From: Undaria pinnatifida
Taxonomy: Eukaryota; Sar; Phaeophyceae; Laminariales; Alariaceae
Length of the DNA: 64,000 bases
Reading direction: 5' to 3'
Assembly: GCA_012845835.1 (NCBI GenBank)
Contig: JABAKD010000016.1
Location: 21,410,696-21,474,695 of the forward strand
The notes under the pieces were generated by a model, which worked only from the letters and a program-made list of their open reading frames with translations, was not told the DNA's origin and did no database searches. The stretch's first letter is position 1. Each line of letters begins with the position of its first letter. This document shows, in pieces, positions 1 to 10,239 of the stretch. Made by a program: the position numbers and the translations under genes.

Positions 1-2
1 AT

Positions 3-236
3 GAGTTATGGTGGCATGGAAAAATCAGCGCGAGCACAACCGAGGACAAGGTATACCTGGTCCGCTTTCTGGACGACCCGGGGCCGATTAAACTTCCTCT
101 TCCCCCGGCGAGCTAAACGACTTCGACGAGAGCCGTGCGAGGCTCTTGGTGTCTGCAAGTTCACGTCGCCAGCGCGTTTCGTCCGGGGATCCAACATGAC
201 GTAGATGAACCTCGAGGCGCGACCGTGGCCAGTTGA
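3..236 (+). pseudogene. Retroelement polyprotein C-terminal tail (gypsy-like), broken
   Basis: The frame starting at base 3 reads a short conserved-looking stretch, VRFLDDPGPIKLPLP, then an in-frame TAA at 114-116, then RGSWCLQVH and a second stop TGA at 234-236. From memory, these peptides resemble the end of Ty3/gypsy-type polyproteins in stramenopile genomes, downstream of integrase. If so, this is the last ~75 codons of a plus-strand element cut by the window edge and inactivated by the TAA. No catalytic motif is visible, so the assignment rests on resemblance alone. The young copia element at 802 landed about 560 bp downstream of this tail. Confidence 0.35.
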
Positions 237-796
237 CTGCCAAGCCACCGCCGTCCCTCGATAGTTTACCATTTTCTTTTCTGGGTTACGGGGTGTGGAT
301 TTTTTTCTTTTGGGTTGTTTGTGGGTGTGGGGCGGCTCTAACCGTTTATTTTTTCATAGTCCTACCGGCACCCCGCCCGCCCTGTGCCGGGCCAGAGACC
401 GGGTGTCCACGCCGCTTTCTGAGGCGCAGGACTGCCGGTTTCTCGTGTGTGTCCAATTTCGCCCTGCCGACGCCCTTCTCAGCCCAGAGCCGGGGGGGCG
501 ACCAGGGTACCCTGTTCGCGCATAACGTGGTACAGGGCTATATAAGTGACTGTGCTTGTTATCTTTTATTTTATTATTGGTGTTGTATTTGTCCTTCGTG
601 TTTCGGATAAACACTCCTCCCCCTCGCGGGGCTGTAGGTGGTGTCACCTTCCGTTCCGGGTGTTTATCGTTTCCTCATCTAATCCCTGCCATGCCAGTGG
701 TCCGCGGGAGGTTTTTGGCGTGATTTCTCCCTTGAAATAACGCCTGTGTTCCCCTTCCTTTCGATCAAGGTTTGCCGTTCCGTAGTGCCTTTTCAG
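237..796. other. Non-coding stretch, possibly LTR/3' region of the same element
   Basis: There is no credible gene here. It follows the retroelement tail, is T-rich near 300-350, and has a TATA-like run (tatataag) at about 539-546. It could be the element's 3' LTR or untranslated end, but no second copy in the window allows the borders to be set. Confidence 0.25.
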
Positions 797-801
797 TCAC
801 T
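797..801. repeat. Target-site duplication TCACT (left)
   Basis: TCACT lies directly before the left LTR and again directly after the right LTR at 6596-6600. Five-base duplications are the rule for Ty1/copia integration. Confidence 0.9.
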
Positions 802-1231
802 TGTTGGATTAAATCGGTTATGCGAAGAATAATGTGCTCCCAGCAGCCCAGTCTCAGGGCGCGAGCTTCACTGCAACACACAGTGTGAAGAAGATGGTAT
901 ATAGATGTCTTTATTAGCTGGTCCCGGATGCTGATAAGAGGGAAAGAGATGGAGTGAGGCGAGTGGGCGAAGCCATCTCGCTCCACACCAGGCAATATTC
1001 TCAACGCCCCAAATTCCCAAATACTACAGGTGCTACATTCTCATATTTCCACGTGTTCCTAGATTGGTTCCAGGAACAGTCTACAAGGACCTTCGGGACT
1101 ATTCCACGTGTCCTTCCCATGCTATAATATTCCGCAATGCACCGTCGGGTAATCCGACAATACCCCGTCGGACGATCCTTCGTGACCATCGTTGTTCCTA
1201 CTTTGTTCGTTGAGACAAGCTATATCGAACA
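802..1231 (-). repeat. 3' LTR of the copia element
   Basis: This 430-bp LTR starts TGTTGGATT and ends ATCGAACA on the plus strand and matches 6166-6595 at a constant offset of 5364. On the minus strand it carries AATAAA (plus-strand 910-915), a plausible polyadenylation signal. Confidence 0.95.
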
Positions 1232-1239
1232 CCCTCCCT
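1232..1239 (-). promoter_or_regulatory. Polypurine tract (AGGGAGGG on minus strand)
   Basis: The eight purines on the minus strand abut the 3' LTR, where plus-strand DNA synthesis is primed in LTR elements. Confidence 0.75.
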
Positions 1240-1307
1240 GGCGCTGGATCAACTAACAAGCCTCCAACAACACTGGCAACTCCCAAAAGCAATTTACGAC
1301 GGAAAAC

Positions 1308-4300
1308 TTACATCCCCAACAAAAAGTCACGGTGTTTCTCAAAACTCTCCCGAGCAATCGCCTTGGTGAGAATGTCCGCATGTTGATCCTCCGTCCTTAA
1401 GTACTTGACGCATAAATCTCCTTTTCCCACCAACTCGCGCAGGAAGTGGTACCTCACATCGATGTGCTTGCTGTTTGACGAACTCAGTGGGTTTTTGGCC
1501 AAGTCAATCGCCCCTTTGTTGTCTTCAAACACTCCAATGCTCGGCGATCCAAGACTAGGCATCAAGAAAACCAAGACTCCTCGCACGTACAGGGCCTCCT
1601 TCACCCCGTCGGCCATCGCTACGTACTCGGCCTCAGTGGTGGAGAGCGTAACGCATTTCTGCGTCCTAGAAAACCAAGATACGAGCGTTCCTCCGCAGCA
1701 AACAGCTACACCAGATACCGAACGCCTGTCCTCGGCCTTGTGGGCGTAGTCTACGTCTACGTACGTCTCTAGGTCGTATTCCAACTGTACATCCCCCAAC
1801 TTACTCTCTTTCCTGAAAGTCAAGCCCAAGTGGGCTGTAGCGCTCAAGTATTCGAGAACCTTCCTAGCAGCCTTCACGTGTACTTCCTTAGGATCGTGCG
1901 AGAACCGCGCAATCGCTCGCACTGCGTTTGAGATGTCAGGTCTCGTCTGGTTCGCAATCCACATCAAACTCCCCACAATTTCACGGAAATTCGCGTCCAC
2001 CACAGGTTCCTCATCACTCACGTACCTGAGGTCCAACGACGGTGAAGCGGGGATGGGGCTGGTCTTAGTGATACCGAAACGGTCGACAACGTTTCGGATG
2101 AACTGAGTCTGTGAAATCTCCAAGGTTCCCTTCTCACGATCCCTCCTGTACTCGCTACCCATGTACCACGTAACCTCGCCCAGATGTTTTGTAGGGAATC
2201 TCTTATTGAGATCAGCTACTACCGAATCCGTCACCCCCTTGGTCGCTGCGATCTTGATGTCGTCCACGTGGACCACCAGCATCGCCACAACCGCGTCATT
2301 CAACATTAGTCGAAATACGCACGGGTCTACCAAGCACTGCTCAAACCCACACTCTACTAGGGTTGACGACAGTAGCTTGTACCATGAGCGGCCACTCTGC
2401 TTCAGCCCGTAAAGGGCTTTGTTGAGTAGGACTACCTTACCGGACATCTCGCCACAACCGCGAGGAAGTCTCAAGAAAATCTCGGTATCCAACTCTGCCT
2501 GAATAAAGGCCTGGTCAACGTCCAAGTGTCTCAAGTCCCAATCAAGCTTGCACGCCATTGCTGCAATGAGTCTGTTAGACGTGGTCGAGGCAGTGGGGGC
2601 AAAAGTCTCGAAGTAGTCAACTCCCTCTACCTGACTATAGCCCTTAGCTACCAACCGTGCCTTAGCTCTATCAATCATGCCGTGCGCGTCGCTCTTCCAC
2701 TTCAAGAGCCACTTTGACTCTACGATATTGTTACTGGCGGGAAGTTCAGAAACCTCCACAAACGTTCCAGCAGCTTCGAGTCCATCAAACTCCGATCTCA
2801 TCGCGTCCATCCAAACGTCCGAATGCTTCGACTTACGAGCTGCGGTGTATGACGTTGGTTCCGGTTCAGCCTCTTTGACAAGGCAATCCGGCAACTTCGT
2901 CTTCTCACACTCCGCTTCATTCGCCGCCAGTAGCGCCTGGAACACACGGCCTCCTTCACAGGGCCCGATCGCACTAATCAGTCCTGCTGCCGCTTCCCGA
3001 TTGAGCGCCCTGGTCTGCGCTCTCGTACGTCCCTCCCGAATCTCTTCACCATCGCCCGGTCCTGACATGTGCGCTCCAAGTTGGCGTGCAGCAGTCCGGA
3101 CCGCCGTGGGGGTTGGAGCTTCATCGTCAGAGGCCGACGCGTCGCTTCCATCCTGAGACGAAGAGTCGCTGTCAGATAATTCGCTGCTGACCGCTGATGT
3201 ATCGTTCGGCTCCACATCTTCGGCGCGAAACTCGTCGCCAGCTTGCGGTATCGGAGACACCGCTGGCGTCATCGGGGACACCGCACGGAGTTGGTGAGGA
3301 ATTCCCCTCCCCAAAACCGGCAGTGGAGTCGTCGGGGCGGAGACAAAGTCCTCCGTCCCTCCCAGCTCTGGCGCATCTTCTAGCCCCTGCGTCCCTCCCT
3401 GTTCCGGTACCTCCGGCAGCTGGGATAGTACCGCTCCCACATCAAGCGTTGCCTCCCAGGTCACATCTCGAGTCTCCACCACCCTGTTCCCCCGCGTGAG
3501 CATCCGCAAAGAGTCACTTGGGTGGTCGATGCCCGGCCCGAGGTAAAAGCAGCTCTCGGCCCGGGGTGACGACTTGGACGGGCGGTTCCAGCGGCAGTAC
3601 GCTGGGCGAAGGAACGGGTGTGGCGAGGCAGGTGCGGCAGCTCCATGCCACATCTCATGCGGAGACTTGTTGCCGGGGTTGGCAGTGGTTGCGGTGTGGT
3701 TCAAGGCGTCACAAGACCAGTGCACCGCTTCCGCCCACAGGGATTCAGTCGGCGGTAGTTGAACGAGCGGGAAAATGATAGGGGCTTGGATGCACGCAGC
3801 AAGCGCTGCGTTCTGAATGATGCCTAGCGCTCTCTCGACAACACCGTTCTGTTTTGGGCTGTCCGCGTTGGTGAATTCCTGCTTGATGCAAAACTGTTTG
3901 CACACCTCTCCAAACTCCCCACCAAAGAATTCCCCACCGTTGTCAGACCTTACAATCTCAACCTTCGAGGGGACATCGTCGGCGCGCACATCAGCCAAAA
4001 ACTTCCTAAACGCGTCTGCTGCATCCGATTTGTGCTTCAGAAAATATACCCAGGCGTAGCGAGAGAAGTCATCCTTCACTAGCATGACATACCTCTTACC
4101 CAACAGAGAAGGGGTTCTCTTAGGGCCACTTAGATCAACAAAGACCCGTCCCAACTTCTCTGGCGCGCGCGACTTAGTACTGCTGGGGATTGGTTTGCGG
4201 TAACCTTTCGCCATAGAACAGCCAGTACAGGGTCTTAGCGTCCCTAACAGTACTACACCAAGTGCCTTTGCGGTCTCTCTCAGCAGTAGTTCGTTAGAGT

Positions 4301-6134
4301 GGCCATGCACGCAGTGGAAGATGTTGATATCTACAGCAGTCACAGCAGAAGCAGCGCTACCGGGGGCAAGCACGGGAAACGCCAGGGGAAAATCGCAACC
4401 AGTCTCCCCTCGGTTCTCAGCGGGGTCGGGTGTCAATAGGGGAAACGGCACATAGCCGTTGTCTGGCTCTATCCTGCAAGCGAAGTTGGAGTAACTAGAT
4501 CCATCACCCTCGAATCTCAACCGTCCATCGAAAAGAGAAATGCACAAGCCCTCATCCTCGGTCATGAATCCTACTCCCTGCTTATGCGCGGCCATTAGCG
4601 AAAACAAATTGAACGCCAAGTCCGGCATGTATGCCACATCTAACAGTTTAACAGTTAGATCTCCGGGGAAGACTACAGTCAGCGTGCCATACCCCACGAC
4701 GTCGATCAGGTGGTTGTCACCGATCCTAACCTTGTCGTCGCACAGTCGTACGTCACTCAACAGGTCAGCCGAATGAGTCATGTGAAATGAAGCACCACTG
4801 TCTGCTATCCATTTCTCAGCTAAGCTCTCCGTTATGCTCTCACTACGTTCCTCAGTACACGAGTCATCACTACGGCTAAACATAGCATTCGCAAGACAGC
4901 ACACAGTCTCACCACTGTTGTTCTGTTCCTGTGCACCTTCGCCAGACGTCCTCTCCGAAGCCGGGGTGACACGAGCCTTGCACTGGTACCACATGTGTCC
5001 GGGTTCCAAGCAACGGATACACTTACCCTTCACCTTATCATACTCTGATTGGGGGATGGTCTGCTTGGGGGTGGGGGGGCTGCCTCTACCTTCGCTACCC
5101 TGGCTAGCATCAGCATTCGCTGATCCCTTGTTTCGCGACCTAACGTTGTTACGGTTGGATCCGCGACCACCTCCACGGTTACCTCCACGCCCACCTCCGC
5201 GGCCACCTCGGGCAGCACCATTCGAAAACAGTGCCTGACCCACGTTCTTTCCTTTTGACACGGGAAGTCTCAGGTGCCTCTGCCTGACAATGCTCTCTAT
5301 TTCAGCTCGGGTGATTTCATCGCGGTACAAGAGCGTGCGTTGTTCTATCTCGTAGTCAGCTGTAAGAACTCTTACCAGTTTGCGGTTCACCTCTCCTTCT
5401 GATTTCGGCACACCAAGCGAAGCAAGAGTACCAACAATCTTGTCTACGCGACTGAAGAATTTCATGGGCTCCTCACCCTTCTCCATTTTCACTGCATCAA
5501 ACGCGTCCGACCATTTGACCTGTGTGGCAACTGATTTCGGAAGAAACCAATCCCGAAGCATTCTCCAAGCACCGCTTGGCGATTGCCTGGCAAACACTCT
5601 GTCTAATAGGTCAGTATCAGTCATGCTCTCAGTCAGACATATCCATGCAACCCGCGCATTCTTGATGTGTGAACGGCTCAAACCTTGCGAAATAAAGTAT
5701 TGCGTGTCTTTGGTTGTGTCACCTACAGCTACCTCTATGTCTGTAAGCATAGAACCCAAACACCCACTCATCGATACGAACGCTTCGAACCGCTTACTCC
5801 ATACGGGGAATTCCTCAGGTTTACCGCTGAATTTGGGGACTGCCTGCTTTATACTACTGAATTCACGAGGGCCTACATTTACACCTGAACTCTCAACGGA
5901 TTCGTCATACCTAATCTCGTCTACGTGTACACCACCACCAGGGGCTTGCAAGTTCCCACCGGTTACGACTCCATCTTGGCGTTCCCTGCCAGGGTTGGAC
6001 TGGGCCTCTCCACGGCCCCGGTCGCTGGCCATCCGTTCTTCCAGTCGATCTTGTCGGAATACCAATGATCTCAGCAAGACCATCATTTCTTCTTGTGAGC
6101 CGGCCTCCTCTTGGTCATGCTCACTTCCAGGCAT
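1308..6134 (-). CDS. Ty1/copia Gag-Pol polyprotein, 1608 aa, intact
   Basis: This single polyprotein copies the element through an RNA intermediate and integrates it. Approximate residues: Gag 1-400, with an RG/GGR-rich basic stretch (306-330) and a CX2CX4HX4C zinc knuckle at C372-C385; aspartic protease with DSGA at D445; integrase zinc-binding region with H610/H612 and C636/C639; integrase core D667, D731, E767, which gives exactly 35 residues between the last two acidic residues; an acidic, Ser-rich linker 900-1050; reverse transcriptase about 1140-1390, with HVDD at 1289-1292 in place of the usual YVDD; RNase H about 1455-1590 with D1460, E1503 and D1538, ending in HADILTK. The start is the first ATG after the 5' LTR. 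Gag and Pol share one frame with no shift or stop signal between them, so Gag excess would need protein processing or splicing. Length is normal to slightly long for copia. Confidence 0.95.
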   Translation of the reverse strand: MPGSEHDQEEAGSQEEMMVLLRSLVFRQDRLEERMASDRGRGEAQSNPGRERQDGVVTGGNLQAPGGGVHVDEIRYDESVESSGVNVGPREFSSIKQAVPKFSGKPEEFPVWSKRFEAFVSMSGCLGSMLTDIEVAVGDTTKDTQYFISQGLSRSHIKNARVAWICLTESMTDTDLLDRVFARQSPSGAWRMLRDWFLPKSVATQVKWSDAFDAVKMEKGEEPMKFFSRVDKIVGTLASLGVPKSEGEVNRKLVRVLTADYEIEQRTLLYRDEITRAEIESIVRQRHLRLPVSKGKNVGQALFSNGAARGGRGGGRGGNRGGGRGSNRNNVRSRNKGSANADASQGSEGRGSPPTPKQTIPQSEYDKVKGKCIRCLEPGHMWYQCKARVTPASERTSGEGAQEQNNSGETVCCLANAMFSRSDDSCTEERSESITESLAEKWIADSGASFHMTHSADLLSDVRLCDDKVRIGDNHLIDVVGYGTLTVVFPGDLTVKLLDVAYMPDLAFNLFSLMAAHKQGVGFMTEDEGLCISLFDGRLRFEGDGSSYSNFACRIEPDNGYVPFPLLTPDPAENRGETGCDFPLAFPVLAPGSAASAVTAVDINIFHCVHGHSNELLLRETAKALGVVLLGTLRPCTGCSMAKGYRKPIPSSTKSRAPEKLGRVFVDLSGPKRTPSLLGKRYVMLVKDDFSRYAWVYFLKHKSDAADAFRKFLADVRADDVPSKVEIVRSDNGGEFFGGEFGEVCKQFCIKQEFTNADSPKQNGVVERALGIIQNAALAACIQAPIIFPLVQLPPTESLWAEAVHWSCDALNHTATTANPGNKSPHEMWHGAAAPASPHPFLRPAYCRWNRPSKSSPRAESCFYLGPGIDHPSDSLRMLTRGNRVVETRDVTWEATLDVGAVLSQLPEVPEQGGTQGLEDAPELGGTEDFVSAPTTPLPVLGRGIPHQLRAVSPMTPAVSPIPQAGDEFRAEDVEPNDTSAVSSELSDSDSSSQDGSDASASDDEAPTPTAVRTAARQLGAHMSGPGDGEEIREGRTRAQTRALNREAAAGLISAIGPCEGGRVFQALLAANEAECEKTKLPDCLVKEAEPEPTSYTAARKSKHSDVWMDAMRSEFDGLEAAGTFVEVSELPASNNIVESKWLLKWKSDAHGMIDRAKARLVAKGYSQVEGVDYFETFAPTASTTSNRLIAAMACKLDWDLRHLDVDQAFIQAELDTEIFLRLPRGCGEMSGKVVLLNKALYGLKQSGRSWYKLLSSTLVECGFEQCLVDPCVFRLMLNDAVVAMLVVHVDDIKIAATKGVTDSVVADLNKRFPTKHLGEVTWYMGSEYRRDREKGTLEISQTQFIRNVVDRFGITKTSPIPASPSLDLRYVSDEEPVVDANFREIVGSLMWIANQTRPDISNAVRAIARFSHDPKEVHVKAARKVLEYLSATAHLGLTFRKESKLGDVQLEYDLETYVDVDYAHKAEDRRSVSGVAVCCGGTLVSWFSRTQKCVTLSTTEAEYVAMADGVKEALYVRGVLVFLMPSLGSPSIGVFEDNKGAIDLAKNPLSSSNSKHIDVRYHFLRELVGKGDLCVKYLRTEDQHADILTKAIARESFEKHRDFLLGM

Positions 6135-6165
6135 TGTTCCGATTCAAACGTAAAGCACGTTAACG

Positions 6166-6595
6166 TGTTGGATTAAATCGGTTATGCGAAGAATAATGTG
6201 CTCCCAGCAGCCCAGTCTCAGGGCGCGAGCTTCACTGCAACACACAGTGTGAAGAAGATGGTATATAGATGTCTTTATTAGCTGGTCCCGGATGCTGATA
6301 AGAGGGAAAGAGATGGAGTGAGGCGAGTGGGCGAAGCCATCTCGCTCCACACCAGGCAATATTCTCAACGCCCCAAATTCCCAAATACTACAGGTGCTAC
6401 ATTCTCATATTTCCACGTGTTCCTAGATTGGTTCCAGGAACAGTCTACAAGGACCTTCGGGACTATTCCACGTGTCCTTCCCATGCTATAATATTCCGCA
6501 ATGCACCGTCGGGTAATCCGACAATACCCCGTCGGACGATCCTTCGTGACCATCGTTGTTCCTACTTTGTTCGTTGAGACAAGCTATATCGAACA
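6166..6595 (-). repeat. 5' LTR of the copia element
   Basis: This is the same 430-bp sequence as 802-1231, with AATAAA on the minus strand at 6274-6279. As the upstream LTR on the minus strand it should hold the promoter; an AT-rich ATATTATAG stretch is a possible TATA region. Confidence 0.95.
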
Positions 6596-6600
6596 TCACT
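6596..6600. repeat. Target-site duplication TCACT (right)
   Basis: This is identical to 797-801 and marks the right edge of the copia insertion. Confidence 0.9.
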
Positions 6601-6883
6601 GTGGTGGTATGTTTGCTGTAGAGTCTTTTTAGGTCCCCCCCCCCCGACACACGAGCGGTACGCGACAGGTTTATGATGGGTAGTTAGCCTTGTTGTAGGG
6701 TCTGCGTTTCCTTCAACTGCTTTTCTTCGCGTTTTCCTGGCTCCATGGCCAAGCCGTTAAAGGTATGGGAGTGGGGTTTGAGGAGCCGCATCTTCGATTC
6801 ATGGTCTAGTTTTGCAGAACCGGAGTTTCCCCGAATCTCCCATATTTCTGCATATGCGGCTCGTCAGGGTGGGCTAGGGTTGA
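6601..6883. other. Intergenic, nothing recognised
   Basis: A C run at about 6635-6650 and no gene. The phrase agccgcatcttcga near 6787 recurs near 23630, so part may belong to an old dispersed repeat. Confidence 0.3.
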
Positions 6884-7155
6884 GGTACGGTCTTGAAAGT
6901 CCTGCAATTATCTGATATAATAGGTAATTGGCCTTTTTCGTATGATATGTTGGCGTTATCTATTACAGGTAGTCAGGAAATGAAACCGAGCCATGCGCCT
7001 CGGTTCTCGGTTGCTATCCGGGGCTCTGGGGAAATTATAAAGCTGCTTCTCTACTACTACTACTACTACGGCTAAGAAAGTGAGTACTCTCCGACGACCT
7101 GCTCAATAGGCAGACCTGCACGGGACACTCTGTGTCCCCACCCAAATAGCTTAAG
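6884..7155 (+). repeat. Dispersed 260-bp repeat, copy a
   Basis: From GGTACGGTCTTGAAAGTCC to the run ending tgtgtccccaccc it matches 12054-12310 with scattered substitutions and a short expansion of (cta)n. It has no coding frame of note. The family is unrecognised and only these two copies are seen. Confidence 0.75.
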
Positions 7156-7950
7156 ACTAAGGGGGAACCCCGTCATTTAGCAAAAAAAATCGCCTAAAAG
7201 TGCCACCTCTGTCGCAGCACTTGTCACGTCGGCTTGTTTCGTCTTCGTGCAAAATGATGCTTGCTGTGTGTTCGCCGCATACGAAGTATACTTAATAATA
7301 CTGTAAGCAGGCCTGTCTCCCTCTTCTCGGAAAGTTCCCAACGGGGTTGGCGTCGACAGTTGACACTGTGACGCTGTATGACACTGCTGTGTGATGTGAT
7401 GGCAATGCCCGTCCGTCGCTTGGCATTCTACTTCCGGGCCTCGCGCGCGTGACGTCAAGCGGTTTCTTTACCCCAAGGGGCTACCTATACTAAAAATATC
7501 AGTTGAATTCGCTAGTAGTAACGAATGTTCGGGAATCGATAGAATGAGTAACAAAACTGTAAAAAAAAAGCATACTACTACTGTCGATGCTGTTCTGCAT
7601 ACTACAATGACGATTGCACCGTCGACCACGCGAGCGGCAAGGCAATGCCCGACACCGCTAACATACATAGGCCCACGGGGTAATATTTCGAGGAGTATAG
7701 GGACACAAAGTACCCGGTAGATTTACACCGTCTTTCTCTGAGTGTCCTCACTTTTACATGGGGAGCTCTACATTATCTATAATATGCGTACCTCGCCCAA
7801 CGACTGATCCTGAGAAAGAGTCATTCCGCGGTAGCAGGTCCTGGGGGGTTGAAGTTTTTCGGTCACATGTTTCTGACCGGTTGAGCTCCTCCTCGAGGTT
7901 GGAACTGCCGGTTACATAGTAGTATAATAACTTTACTGTATTTAAGACTA
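7156..7950. other. Intergenic, nothing recognised
   Basis: No ORF with a recognisable domain and no repeat shared with the rest of the window was found by eye. Confidence 0.3.
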
Positions 7951-7954
7951 TAGC

Positions 7955-8135
7955 GCATCGAATTGTTGGTCGGGTTGCGCGAATGAATGAATGAATGAAT
8001 GAATGAATGAATGAATGAATGAATGAATGTCTTCGACGACAAAGTCATGTAATTGTCGGGTGATGTTGATGTTGTGATGTTGACCTCCTCCTCATGTTTG
8101 GAGCTCAGAAAATTCGTTGAATCTGCTGCACCCTT
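7955..8135 (+). repeat. Dispersed repeat with embedded (GAAT)n
   Basis: The flanks (gttggtcgggttgcgcgaa, then gtcttcgacgacaaagtcat, ending ggagctcagaaaatt) match 45034-45165, and shorter pieces match 13262-13320 and 38278-38330. In this copy a pure (GAAT)n array of about 12 units sits in the middle at 7980-8028. Confidence 0.65.
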
Positions 8136-8509
8136 AGCGTGTGGTTACTCAACAAACGGACATCATCACGCAACCCGATCGCGATGAAGAGGTGTCCCGT
8201 ATGCAATATGGCCGAGATGCCCCAAATTTATATCGCACATTTATAGCAAGTCTGAAAATCGGGCGAGTTTTGGGTTAACCCTATATCTATGGATACTTGA
8301 CCGAAAAATGGGGCATAATATGTATAGTGTCCCCTCAAAAAATGGGGGTACTAAAATCTCATTTGCGAACTTAGGTACACTAAAGACAGCTAAGACGTGT
8401 CATTTCCCGACAAATGGGACCTCTACCTTGGATTAAGTATACAGAGGTACTCAGGGCAGATCCCTGCGCCAGGTGTTAGCTTCGGGGTATGCAGCCCCTC
8501 CATCCAGTA

Positions 8510-8686
8510 GAGGTTACCACTTTCTCGACAACATGGTTGACGTACACTGTGTACGAGATGAAGGGGGTTTCACCGTACATTGGTTGGTGGCGTTTTATTG
8601 AAGGTTAGGGTTGGGGTTAGAGTTAGGGTATATAGAATTCAAAGAGTATGTCAACCATGTTGTCGAAAAAGTGTCAAGGTACCCTC
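8510..8686. mobile_element. MITE with ~35-bp terminal inverted repeats, copy 1
   Basis: The left end gaggttacc...ctttctcgacaacatgg is mirrored by the right end ccatgttgtcgaaaaagtg...ggtaccctc. Total length is 177 bp with no coding capacity. The interior holds degenerate telomere-like GGTTAGGG/GGGGTTAG units (about 8604-8632). Related copies are at 53049-53437, 54766-54946 and a half copy ending at 55123. The short length, inverted ends and lack of an ORF fit a non-autonomous DNA transposon; the superfamily is not identified. Confidence 0.75.
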
Positions 8687-9330
8687 TTTGCAGCAAGCTT
8701 GTAGCCAATCATATTCATTTGTTAATATTGAACCTCGATTCGTGATTTCATATCGTATGACCACATCCATAGGGTTAAAAGCTTGGTCATTCAAAAAAAT
8801 TGAAAATGGGAAAAAAGTGCGCCCTCTCTCTAACGTAGCACCCGTCTTCGACCGGGCGTTGCACTATGCGGTAAGGCCGCAAGATGCAACGCGCTCATCA
8901 TGACGGCATACGCTATATTGAACGTCTCTGACCCTACAATATGTACCGGTAGGATTCTTAAGGAACTGGGTAGGAGCACGTGCGTTCATTGTGCTTAGAG
9001 ACACTGCTAGATGGTGGCTTTGTCCAATTCACGCACCGAAGTGAAGGCTGGGCACATGGCAGCACTACCCGGTCTCTTCATCCTCTGATTGGACGAAATG
9101 CGTTTCTGAATGCCAGGATATACTATAACATGCCCTAAATTATAATACCCCCGGTAGCTCCGGTAGTAAGGGGCTTCCAAGATAAAATACCATGACACAG
9201 GATTGATTGGTGGGAACGTGTCTTTTCTTCGTCCCTTGGTGCTTGGTCGTTTGGTCGCTGTACCTGGTTCCGAAAGTGACGATAACCACCACACAGAGAC
9301 CACGGCCGAAAGTTCGTTTGGTTGGTGGCG
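8687..9330. other. Intergenic, nothing recognised
   Basis: Short frames occur on both strands but show no domain and no splice structure. Confidence 0.3.
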
Positions 9331-9344
9331 GTTCTGGTAGAGAT

Positions 9345-9595
9345 GGTGATGGTGTTTGTGTCGTTGGTGCTGGTGTTGGTCTTGGTTTTGGTGTTGGTGT
9401 TGGTGTTGGTCTTAGTCTTGGTCTTGGTCTTGGTGTTGTGTTGGAGTTGGTATTGGTTGTTATTGTGGTGTTGGCGTTGGTGTTGGTGTTGGTGCTGGTG
9501 CTGGTGCTGGTGTTGATGTTGTTGGTGATAACGGTGGTGGCAGTGGTAGTGGTGTTCATGTTGGTGTTGGTAGTGATGGTGTTGGTGTTTCCAAC
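9345..9595 (+). repeat. GGTGTT/GGTGCT hexamer-like minisatellite
   Basis: The tract is an imperfect array of ttggtg and ctggtg units. Because the unit length is a multiple of three, both strands stay open in several frames; those ORFs are repeat artefacts. Confidence 0.85.
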
Positions 9596-10013
9596 TATGT
9601 AGCAGTAGTAGTAGCTGTTGGTGTTGTTTGGTGCTGTCGATGGTGGTTTAATTAGTGGCGGTGGTGATGGCGCTGTTATGAGGGTAGTTGATTTGTTGAA
9701 TCAATCTCCTTGACCTGCAGAGGGTTTTGGGGGTAGCCGAACGGCCACGTGTGTCCCTTCTATATACATACGATACCTACGATATATCAAGTGACCGCGT
9801 ATAGATGCCACTCGACATACAGACAGTATTGCACACATACCCGAACAACCTGGCGCCCGAGTACACACAGTAAGTAGGAGCGGTGAGGAGATGGCAGTAG
9901 GAGAAAAGGGAGGATGTTGTAAAGAGCGACTGGTCTAACGTTGAGAAGGACAAATATTAGTCTATACCAATAAGCTCAAACTACCGGGGGGGGCTGCCTA
10001 TGTGATAGATGAA

Positions 10014-10160
10014 GAAACCCAAGGCCTAGCAGATAAACAACGAGAATCATGCAAAAAAAATGGCGTATTTTCCGACGATTTTGTGTTAAAAAGCTCCGTC
10101 ATTCAGAAAAAAAAAAAAAGCAGAAAAGTGCTACGTACCTACCCCTATCATACCATGCGT
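10014..10160 (+). repeat. High-copy dispersed repeat block (CCGACGATTTT type)
   Basis: It contains aacgagaatcatg, then aaaaatggc, then ttccgacgatttt, then gctccgtcattcag. The same order recurs at 12968-13180 (minus), 37085-37320, 37610-37870, 39659-39775, 43750-44000, 56560-56830 (minus) and 59870-60270 (minus). It has no protein-coding potential. Confidence 0.7.
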
Positions 10161-10214
10161 CAGGTACCCTCCGGGGTGGGGGGAACCCTTTTTCCACTAA
10201 GGCAGGTTTGAGCG

Positions 10215-10226
10215 ACTCGCGCGAGT
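10215..10226. repeat. Palindrome ACTCGCGCGAGT
   Basis: This is one of eight occurrences of a palindrome family best seen at 38803-38830 and 56024-56048. Confidence 0.6.
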
Positions 10227-10239
10227 GACTCTGTACCTC

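Larger units (their letters stand above)
802..6595 (-). mobile_element. Complete Ty1/copia LTR retrotransposon
   Basis: The element is 5794 bp, read on the minus strand. It has two 430-bp LTRs beginning TGTT and ending AACA, a 5-bp target duplication (TCACT), one uninterrupted Gag-Pol frame and a polypurine tract against the 3' LTR. Domain order is Gag, protease, integrase, reverse transcriptase, RNase H; integrase before RT defines Ty1/copia. By eye the two LTRs are the same base for base, which points to very recent insertion, and nothing in the frame is broken. It is likely autonomous and perhaps still active. The leader between 5' LTR and start codon is only about 31 bp, and no primer-binding site starting with TGG is visible there, so the priming mode is unknown. 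Confidence 0.95.

Noticed and set aside
1-272. Short cellular gene at the left edge
   Set aside because: The best reading is a retroelement tail with an internal stop; other frames have no domain.
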